DNA from: Thermaurantiacus tibetensis
GTDB lineage: Bacteria; Pseudomonadota; Alphaproteobacteria; Sphingomonadales; Sphingomonadaceae
DNA length: 64,000 nucleotides
Assembly (NCBI RefSeq): GCF_015354055.1
Contig: NZ_JACHTM010000002.1
Location: 434,001-498,000, forward strand
Direction: 5' to 3'
The first letter of the stretch is position 1. Each line of letters starts with the position of its first letter. The notes beneath the pieces were generated by a model that did no database searches, had not been told where the DNA came from, and was given only the letters and a program-made list of their open reading frames with translations. This document shows, in pieces, positions 57,958 through 64,000 of the stretch. Position numbers and translations under genes: made by a program.

Positions 57958-58971
57958 ATGACCGCGGGGAGGGCGATGGTGCTGCGCCGGGTAGGCGGCC
58001 CGCTGGTCGCCGAGGCCCGCGCGGTCCCCGAGCCCGGGCCGGGCGAGCTCCTCGTGGAAGTGGCCGCCTGCGGCGTGTGCCGCACCGACCTCCACATCCT
58101 CGACGGCGAGGTGCCCGCGCGGCTTCCCGTGGTGCCGGGCCACGAGGCGGTCGGGCGCGTGGTAGCGCTGGGGCCCGGCGTCGAGCCCGGCCGCAACGGC
58201 GTGCCCGAGACGCTGGCGGAAGGCGCACGCGTCGGCATTCCGTGGCTGGGCGGGGCCTGCGGTGCCTGCCGTTTCTGCCGCGACGGGCGCGAGAACCTCT
58301 GCGATGCCCCGGTCTTCACCGGCTGCCACCGGGACGGAGGCTATGCCACCCACGCGCTCGCCGACGCCCGGTTCGTCCTTCCGCTTCCCGACGGGCTCGA
58401 TGACGCGCACGCCGCGCCGCTGCTCTGTGCCGGCCTCATCGGCTGGCGGGCGCTCGAGGCTGCCGGTGACGCCGCGCGCCTCGGGCTCTACGGCTTCGGG
58501 GCTGCCGCCCACCTCGTGGCGCAAGTGGCGATCTGGCAGGGCCGGGAGGTCTTCGCCTTCACCCGGCCCGGCGATGCGGCCGGCCAAGCCTTCGCGCGGC
58601 GCCTTGGCTGCAGCTTCGCCGGCAGCAGCGACACGTCGCCGCCCGAGCCGCTCGATGCCGCGATCCTGTTCGCCCCCGCAGGCGAACTCGTGCCCCGCGC
58701 GCTCGCCGCCGTGCGCAAGGGCGGCCGCGTCGTCTGCGGCGGGATCCACATGAGCGACATCCCGACCTTCCCCTATGCGCTCCTGTGGGGCGAGCGGGAG
58801 CTTCGCTCGGTTGCCAACCTGACCCGTGCCCATGGCCACGCCTTTCTCGCTGTCGCCGCGCGGGCCGGGCTCTCCCCCCACGTCGAGACGCTCCCCCTCG
58901 CCGAGGCCGACACCGCGCTGTCGAGGCTCCGCGCCGGGCAGGTCGAAGGGGCCCTCGTGCTCCGGCCCTGA
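57958..58971 (+). CDS. Zinc-dependent alcohol dehydrogenase
   Basis: The product has 337 residues. The catalytic zinc site is CGVCRTDLHILDGEVP with PGHEAVGRV; the structural zinc site is CGACRFCRDGRENLC. The Rossmann region is atypical (LGLYGFGAAAHLVAQVA). Shape and motifs fit the AdhA/YahK-like group of zinc alcohol dehydrogenases. It may be co-transcribed with the VOC gene upstream; relation to tyrosine catabolism downstream is uncertain. Confidence 0.9.
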   Translation: MTAGRAMVLRRVGGPLVAEARAVPEPGPGELLVEVAACGVCRTDLHILDGEVPARLPVVPGHEAVGRVVALGPGVEPGRNGVPETLAEGARVGIPWLGGACGACRFCRDGRENLCDAPVFTGCHRDGGYATHALADARFVLPLPDGLDDAHAAPLLCAGLIGWRALEAAGDAARLGLYGFGAAAHLVAQVAIWQGREVFAFTRPGDAAGQAFARRLGCSFAGSSDTSPPEPLDAAILFAPAGELVPRALAAVRKGGRVVCGGIHMSDIPTFPYALLWGERELRSVANLTRAHGHAFLAVAARAGLSPHVETLPLAEADTALSRLRAGQVEGALVLRP

Positions 58972-58995
58972 CACCCCTTGCGCCCCGGGGCGGGC

Positions 58996-59448
58996 GTGGC
59001 ACACTCCGGGCCCGTGGGGGCGAAGCAGCTGATCCTGGCAGAGTTCCTGCCCTACCGGCTGTCGGTGGCAGCCAATGCCGTCGCCGACCGGGTCGCCCAG
59101 GTCTATCGCACCCGCTTCGGCCTCCGCATCCCGGAATGGCGGGTGCTCGCGGTGGTGGCCGAGGGTGCCGCAACGCAGGCCGAGCTGGTCGAGAAGACCG
59201 CCATGGACAAGATGACGGTGTCGCGCGCGGCGAAGGCGCTCGTCGCGCGCGGCCTCCTTGCGCGCACCCGCGCGAAGGACCGGCGGACGCTCGCTCTGGC
59301 GCTGACGCCGGAGGGCGAGCGGCTCCACGCCGAGGTGGCACCGCACGCGCTCGCCATCGAGGCCGAGCTGCTCTCCGGCTTCACCGAGGCCGAGCGGGCC
59401 ATGCTCATGGCGCTTCTGGCCCGCCTCGCGGCTTGCGCCAGACCGTAA
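58996..59448 (+). CDS. MarR-family regulator upstream of the homogentisate operon
   Basis: About 150 residues; the start is uncertain (TTG 58978, GTG 58996 or GTG 59014). A MarR winged helix is clear: FGLRIPEWRVLAVVAEGAATQAELVEKTAMDKMTVSRAAKALVARGLL with the wing RTRAKDRRTLALALTPEGE. It lies 42 bases before hppD in the same direction and its stop codon lies inside a palindrome, so it probably controls hppD-hmgA-fahA, sensing an aromatic pathway intermediate. Confidence 0.85.
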   Translation: MAHSGPVGAKQLILAEFLPYRLSVAANAVADRVAQVYRTRFGLRIPEWRVLAVVAEGAATQAELVEKTAMDKMTVSRAAKALVARGLLARTRAKDRRTLALALTPEGERLHAEVAPHALAIEAELLSGFTEAERAMLMALLARLAACARP

Positions 59449-59460
59449 CTTGTGTTACGG
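59443..59460 (+). promoter_or_regulatory. Candidate MarR operator before hppD
   Basis: A perfect inverted repeat CCGTAAC-TTGT-GTTACGG that spans the regulator's stop codon and ends 30 bases before the hppD ATG. Size and symmetry fit a MarR-family binding site. Confidence 0.6.
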
Positions 59461-59490
59461 GAACCGCCTTCCCGGGAAGGAGAGGCCACC

Positions 59491-60582
59491 ATGGCGACGG
59501 CCGCGCGCGACAGCGACCCGCAGGACAACCCGCTCGGCCTCGACGGCTTCGAGTTCGTCGAGTTCACCGGGCCCGACCCTGACGCGCTCGGCCGGCTTTT
59601 CGAAGCTCTCGGCTTCACCCATGTCGCCACCCACCGCTCCAAGAACGTGCGCCGCTACGCGCAGGGCGACATCAACTTCCTCCTCAACGCCGAGCCCGAA
59701 GGGCAGGTGGCGGAGTTCCGGGCGAAGCGCGGGCCCTCGGCCAACGCCATGGCCTTCCGGGTGAAGGACGCGCGGTTCGCCTTCGAGGAGGCGGTGCGCC
59801 GCGGAGCCGAGCCGGTCGAGGGCAAGATCGGCCCGATGGAGCTCAACATCCCGGCCATCCGGGGCATCGGCGGGGCCAACCTCTACCTTGTCGACCGCTA
59901 CGGGGCCGCCGAGATCTATGACGTGGACTTCCGGCCCGTGCCGGGCGCTTCGCGCAATGACCGCTCGGTCGGCCTCCACACGCTCGATCACCTCACCCAC
60001 AATGTCGCCAGGGGCGACATGGCGAAGTGGGCTGACTTCTACGAGCGCATCTTCAACTTCCGCGAGATCCGCTTCTTCGACATCCGCGGGCGCGCCACCG
60101 GCCTCTTCTCGAAGGCGATGGTGGCGCCCGACAACAAGATCCGGATCCCGCTCAACGAAAGCCAGGACGAGCATTCGCAGATCGCCGAGTTCCTGCGCGC
60201 CTACAATGGCGAGGGGATCCAGCACATCGCGCTTGCGACCGACGACATCCTCTCGACCGTCGATGCGCTCCGTGCCAACGGCGTCACCTTCCAGGACACC
60301 CCCGACACCTACTACGAGCTGCTGGATTCGCGCCTGCCGGGCCACGGGCAGGACGTGGCAGCGCTCCGCGCGCGGCGGATCCTCGTCGACGGCGCACCCG
60401 AGACCGGCGGCGGACTTCTGCTGCAGATCTTCACCGCCAACATGGTGGGGCCGATCTTCTTCGAGGTCATCCAGAGGAAGGGCAACGACGGCTTCGGCGA
60501 GGGCAATTTCCAGGCCCTGTTCGAGAGCCTCGAGCTCGACCAGATCCGCCGCGGCGTGCTGCCCGAGGGCATGCGGGCGTGA
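59491..60582 (+). CDS. hppD: 4-hydroxyphenylpyruvate dioxygenase
   Basis: Converts 4-hydroxyphenylpyruvate, from tyrosine transamination, to homogentisate. The product has 363 residues with the vicinal oxygen chelate fold. The iron ligands are His167 (LDHLTHNV), His245 ([11 protein letters not shown]) and Glu325 ([18 protein letters not shown]). The start is at ATG 59491 after GGGAAGGAGAGG. It is the first structural gene of the tyrosine catabolic operon; its stop overlaps the hmgA start (GTGA). Confidence 0.96.
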   Translation: MATAARDSDPQDNPLGLDGFEFVEFTGPDPDALGRLFEALGFTHVATHRSKNVRRYAQGDINFLLNAEPEGQVAEFRAKRGPSANAMAFRVKDARFAFEEAVRRGAEPVEGKIGPMELNIPAIRGIGGANLYLVDRYGAAEIYDVDFRPVPGASRNDRSVGLHTLDHLTHNVARGDMAKWADFYERIFNFREIRFFDIRGRATGLFSKAMVAPDNKIRIPLNESQDEHSQIAEFLRAYNGEGIQHIALATDDILSTVDALRANGVTFQDTPDTYYELLDSRLPGHGQDVAALRARRILVDGAPETGGGLLLQIFTANMVGPIFFEVIQRKGNDGFGEGNFQALFESLELDQIRRGVLPEGMRA

Positions 60583-61871
60583 ACCGGCCCTTCGCCCCCG
60601 TCGCCGCAGCGCGGCTCGCCGGCTTCGGCAACCACCTCGCGAGCGAGGCGGTGCCGGGCGCGTTGCCCGTGGGCCGCAACTCGCCGCAGCGCCCGGCCTT
60701 CGGACTTTATGCCGAGCAGCTCTCCGGCACCGCCTTCACGGCTCCCCGCCACGAGAACCGCCGGAGCTGGCTCTACCGCCGCCGGCCTTCGGCCATGCAC
60801 GGGCCCTTCGCCGAAGTGTCCCACCCCGGCCTCGCCCCGGCCCGTCACCTCTCGCCCAACCGCGAGCGCTGGAGCCCGCATCCCCTGCCCGACGCGCCCA
60901 CCGACTGGCTCGACGGCCTCACGCTCTGGGCCGCGACCGGCTCGGCCGCCGAGGGCACTGGCGTCTCCATCTTTCTCTACGCCTGCAGCGCGCCCATGGA
61001 GGGCCGCGCCTTCGCCTCGGCCGACGGCGAGTGGCTGCTGGTGCCGCAGCAGGGCCGGCTCCGCCTCATGACCGAGTTCGGCCCGCTCGACGTGCCGCCC
61101 GGCCACATCGCGCTCCTGCCCCGCGGCGTCCGCTTCCGGGTCGAGGTGGACGGCCCGGCGCGCGGCTGGGCGCTCGAGAACCACGGGAGCCCGTTCCGCC
61201 TGCCCGAGCTCGGGCCGCTCGGCGCCAATGCGCTGGCGAGCCCGCGCGACTTCGAGGCGCCGCACGCCGCGTTCGAGCCCGACGGCCCCACGCGGCTCTA
61301 CCTCAAGCTCGGCGGCCGGCTGTTCGCGACCGACCTTCCCCATTCCCCCTTCGACGTCGCCGCCTGGCACGGGACCCTGGTGCCGTTCCGCTACGACCTC
61401 GCCCGCTTCAACGCGATGGGAACCGTCAGCTTCGACCACCCCGACCCCTCCATCTTCACCGTGCTCACTTCGCCCTCCGACACGCCCGGCACGGCCAACT
61501 GCGATGTCGTCCTTTTTCCGCCGCGGTGGATGGTCGCCGAGGACACGTTCCGCCCGCCCTGGTTCCACCGCAACGTCATGAGCGAGTTCATGGGCCTCAT
61601 CTCTGGCACCTATGATGCGAAGGAGGGCGGCGGCTTCGCGCCGGGCGGCAGCTCGCTCCACAACCGCATGGTCGCCCACGGGCCGGACGTCGAGAGCTGG
61701 CGCCGTGCCACCGAGGCCGAGCTTGCCCCGGTGAAGCTCGACCAGGGGCTGGCCTTCATGTTCGAGACCAGGGGGCCGCTTGCGCTTTCGGACGCTGCGC
61801 TCGCCCACCCGAGCCGCCAGCGCGACTATGACGCGGCGTGGAACGGCTTCCCGCCGGCGCGGCTGCCATGA
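60579..61871 (+). CDS. hmgA: Homogentisate 1,2-dioxygenase
   Basis: Opens the ring of homogentisate to maleylacetoacetate. The product has 430 residues from a GTG overlapping the hppD stop. Conserved blocks: [20 protein letters not shown] near the N-terminus, [17 protein letters not shown] carrying iron ligands and [18 protein letters not shown] at the C-terminus. It overlaps fahA by four bases (ATGA). Confidence 0.96.
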   Translation: MNRPFAPVAAARLAGFGNHLASEAVPGALPVGRNSPQRPAFGLYAEQLSGTAFTAPRHENRRSWLYRRRPSAMHGPFAEVSHPGLAPARHLSPNRERWSPHPLPDAPTDWLDGLTLWAATGSAAEGTGVSIFLYACSAPMEGRAFASADGEWLLVPQQGRLRLMTEFGPLDVPPGHIALLPRGVRFRVEVDGPARGWALENHGSPFRLPELGPLGANALASPRDFEAPHAAFEPDGPTRLYLKLGGRLFATDLPHSPFDVAAWHGTLVPFRYDLARFNAMGTVSFDHPDPSIFTVLTSPSDTPGTANCDVVLFPPRWMVAEDTFRPPWFHRNVMSEFMGLISGTYDAKEGGGFAPGGSSLHNRMVAHGPDVESWRRATEAELAPVKLDQGLAFMFETRGPLALSDAALAHPSRQRDYDAAWNGFPPARLP

Positions 61872-63151
61872 GCCTCGACGCCACCCACGATCCCGCAGCC
61901 CGCTCCTGGGTGCCGGGCGCCGATGGCCACCCGGACTTCCCGGTCACCAACCTGCCCTTCTGCCTCTTCGCGGTGGCGGATGGCCGGCCGCGGGCTGGCG
62001 TCGCGATCGGCGACCGGGTGGCCGACCTGCCCGGCCTTCTTGCAGACGGGCTGCTTCCCGGCGTCGACGAGGCGCTCGAGGAGCTGCTTCACGACCGGCT
62101 GAACGAGCTCATGGCGCTGGGCCGGGAGGCGCGCACCCGGCTGCGCCATGCGCTCTTCGCCCTCTTCACCGACCCGGCGGCGGAGCCGCACGCCACCCCG
62201 CGCCTTCACCCTATCGCGGGTGTCCGCCTGCTCCTGCCCTGCGAGGTGGGCGACTACACCGACTTCTACGCCGGCATTCACCACGCCCGAAGGGTTGGCG
62301 CACTGTTCCGGCCCGACAGCCCGCTTCTCCCCAACTACCGGCACGTGCCCATCGCCTACCACGGCCGGGCGTCGTCGGTGGTCGTCTCGGGCACCCCCGT
62401 GCGCCGCCCCATGGGCCAGATCCCGGGGCCGGACGGGCCGCGCTTCGCGCCGAGCGAACGCCTGGACCACGAGCTCGAGCTCGGCATCTGGATCGGGCCC
62501 GGCAATGCCCTCGGCGAGCCCGTGTCCATCGCCGAGGCGGCCGACCACATCGCCGGCTACTGTCTCCTGAATGACTGGTCGGCGCGCGACATCCAGGCCT
62601 GGGAGTATCAGCCGCTGGGGCCCTTCCTCGCCAAGAACTTCGCGACCACCGTCTCGCCGTTCGTCGTGACCCCGGAAGCGCTCGCCCCCTTCCGCGCGCC
62701 GGCCATGGCGCGCGGGGCCGACGATCCGGCACCGCTCCCCTATCTCCTCGACGCAGGCGACCAGCGCGAAGGCGGGCTCGACCTCGTGGTCGAGGCGCAT
62801 CTCGAGACGACCGCGATGCGGAAGGCCGGCCTGCCCCCTGCCCGGATCAGCCGCGGCAGCAGCCGCGACCTCTGGTGGACGCCTGCGCAGATGGTGGCCC
62901 ATCACACGAGCGGCGGCTGCAACCTGCGGCCGGGTGACCTGTTTGGCACCGGCACCATCTCCGGCGAGGAAGGCGACTCCGCCGGCTCGCTCCTCGAGCT
63001 GACCGAGGGCGGCAGGCGGCCGCTTGTCCTGCCAACGGGCGAGACGCGAACCTTCCTCGAGGCCGGCGACCGGGTGATGCTCACCGCCCGGGCCGAGCGC
63101 GGCGGGCTTCGCCTCGGCTTCGGCGCCTGCACGGGCGAGGTGGTCGGCTGA
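61868..63151 (+). CDS. fahA: Fumarylacetoacetase
   Basis: Splits fumarylacetoacetate to fumarate and acetoacetate, ending tyrosine catabolism. The product has 427 residues: an N-terminal SH3-like domain, then the FAH fold with [37 protein letters not shown], the metal site [12 protein letters not shown] and [19 protein letters not shown]. The maleylacetoacetate isomerase that normally acts before it is not in this operon; the GST at 29828 is not clearly that enzyme. Confidence 0.95.
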   Translation: MSLDATHDPAARSWVPGADGHPDFPVTNLPFCLFAVADGRPRAGVAIGDRVADLPGLLADGLLPGVDEALEELLHDRLNELMALGREARTRLRHALFALFTDPAAEPHATPRLHPIAGVRLLLPCEVGDYTDFYAGIHHARRVGALFRPDSPLLPNYRHVPIAYHGRASSVVVSGTPVRRPMGQIPGPDGPRFAPSERLDHELELGIWIGPGNALGEPVSIAEAADHIAGYCLLNDWSARDIQAWEYQPLGPFLAKNFATTVSPFVVTPEALAPFRAPAMARGADDPAPLPYLLDAGDQREGGLDLVVEAHLETTAMRKAGLPPARISRGSSRDLWWTPAQMVAHHTSGGCNLRPGDLFGTGTISGEEGDSAGSLLELTEGGRRPLVLPTGETRTFLEAGDRVMLTARAERGGLRLGFGACTGEVVG

Positions 63152-63170
63152 CGGCCCCGCCCGGCAGCCG

Positions 63171-63647
63171 TCAGGGGCTGACCGGCGGGCGCACCGACGA
63201 GTGCAGGTGAGCGATCTTCCAGTCCTTGCCGTCCCACTTGTAGATGAAGCTGTAGCGCGCGGGCACATCCACCCGCTCGCCGTTGGCGTTGTTCATGTTG
63301 ACCACCCAGTTGCCCGTGCGGGTGGCGAGGTTGCAGTCGACGGTGACGGTGGAGGTCTCGATCCGGCCGACCGGCTCGCCCTTCGGGAAGCTCACGAAAT
63401 AGTCGCGGATCTTCTCCGGGCTGGTGCGCTCGGCGTTGGAGACGGTCGCAAGCAGCGTCGCGTCGGGCGCGAACAGCGCGACCACCTCGTCGGGGTTCCG
63501 GGTGGCCCAGGCGGCATTGAAGCGCTCGAACTGCGCCTCGATCTGGGCGGGCGTGACACTGGCGCAGCGGGCTGGCGTACGGGCCGCGGCCGGGACTGCG
63601 GCAACGGCCGCGGCGGCGATCGCGGCAAGGGCGGGAGCAGGATGCAT
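63171..63647 (-). CDS. Exported SnoaL-like (NTF2-fold) protein
   Basis: The product has 158 residues. The signal peptide (AAIAAAAVAAVPAAA) is followed by an NTF2-like cone fold: QFERFNAAWATRNPDEVVALFAPDATLL, then YSFIYKWDGKDWKIAHLHSS. This matches the SgcJ/EcaC-type or DUF4440-like group. Function unknown. It is convergent with fahA, 19 bases apart. Confidence 0.82.
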   Translation of the reverse strand: MHPAPALAAIAAAAVAAVPAAARTPARCASVTPAQIEAQFERFNAAWATRNPDEVVALFAPDATLLATVSNAERTSPEKIRDYFVSFPKGEPVGRIETSTVTVDCNLATRTGNWVVNMNNANGERVDVPARYSFIYKWDGKDWKIAHLHSSVRPPVSP

Positions 63648-63826
63648 CTGTTTCCCCTCGTGTTCACGATGCCCGCGGATCGGGGCATTCACCGCTATAG
63701 GTGAGCGATCCCGTCCGGAATCTGAACGGCGTCATCTTGCGCGCGGTCAAGGACATGCCTTAGCGGCCATGGCTGGATGGCAACAAGGCGGCTGCGCAAT
63801 GTCGCGGCAACGAGGAGGGGATGGTG

Positions 63827-64000
63827 ATGAAGTCGATCCTGCTGCACGTGGCGCCCGATGCGGACTTTCCGGGGCGGAAGGAGGCCGCGCTCGACGTGGC
63901 CCGCGCGTTCGGCGGCCATGTCCACTGCCTCCAGCCACGGCGCATTCCCGCCTATTTCGGAGCGGATGCGGCAGGCTTCGGCGCTGGCGCAGCGCTGGTG
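63827..64000 (+). CDS. Universal stress protein, N-terminal fragment (runs off window)
   Basis: The first 58 residues only. It starts at ATG 63827, chosen over the ATG 6 bases earlier because GAGGAGGGG is then at a normal distance. MKSILLHVAPDADFPGRKEA and ALDVARAFGGHVHCLQ fit the first strand and helix of the UspA fold. The rest is beyond the window. Confidence 0.7.
   Translation, partial: MKSILLHVAPDADFPGRKEAALDVARAFGGHVHCLQPRRIPAYFGADAAGFGAGAALV

Overview
The window is about 64 kb of very GC-rich bacterial chromosome (roughly 70% G+C by eye) with tight operons and many GTG/TTG starts. Gene content points to an aerobic alphaproteobacterium. The indicators are PEP-CTERM tails of the [17 protein letters not shown] type, a UvrA zinc site reading CPVSGF, a mitofilin-like gene behind hemCD, a DUF1192 gene, a cytochrome c system I (ccm) cluster, an intracellular PHA depolymerase and an outer-membrane TonB receptor. 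The genus cannot be fixed from the sequence; a sphingomonad-like or Elioraea-like relative is a guess.

Layout. 1-4342 is the right-hand part of a defence/nuclease island: the C-terminal half of a type I restriction specificity subunit (hsdS, running off the left edge), then four accessory genes encoding a phospholipase D-like protein, a GIY-YIG nuclease, a DUF91/NucS-like PDDEXK protein and a DUF3883 protein. The two middle genes each carry one inactivating lesion. 4343-6119 is a gene-poor scar with short GGGACTGG repeats and the N-terminal stub of a tyrosine integrase. 6120-12.4 kb holds a MerR-like regulator coupled to a VWA protein, catalase-peroxidase katG with an upstream dyad, a decayed IS5-family transposase, carotene hydroxylase crtZ and tRNA-Thr. 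12.4-24.4 kb carries a PepSY/response-regulator/sensor-kinase operon, the ABC-F ATPase uup, phaZ, a TonB receptor coupled to a gamma-glutamyltransferase, a DUF423 protein and ugd. 24.4-29.7 kb has mitofilin-hemD-hemC, a low-complexity lipoprotein and kup.

29.8-36.7 kb is a cytochrome c maturation operon (DUF1192, ccmB, an orphan EF-hand-like gene, ccmCDEFGHI, then a glutathione transferase). No ccmA is visible. 36.8-41.4 kb holds a quinone oxidoreductase, a PAP/fibrillin-domain protein, an EF-hand protein, prs and a SLC13/DASS transporter. 41.4-43.7 kb is a decay zone: a frameshifted acyltransferase, a PEP-CTERM gene with an in-frame TGA and a TRIC-channel remnant. 43.7-54 kb has a four-gene operon (S9 peptidase, telA, XpaC-like, M16 peptidase), tRNA-Leu and uvrA. 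54-56.6 kb has two paralogous PEP-CTERM genes flanking purU; one is out of frame at a run of nine G.

The right end is metabolic: a lipoprotein-like protein-isoaspartate methyltransferase, a VOC protein, a zinc alcohol dehydrogenase, and a complete homogentisate pathway for tyrosine breakdown (MarR-type regulator, hppD, hmgA, fahA) with overlapping stops and starts and a perfect palindrome before hppD. A SnoaL-like secreted protein and a truncated universal stress protein close the window. Eight genes here look broken or are remnants. Several are single-base events, so sequencing or assembly error must be excluded before calling genome decay.
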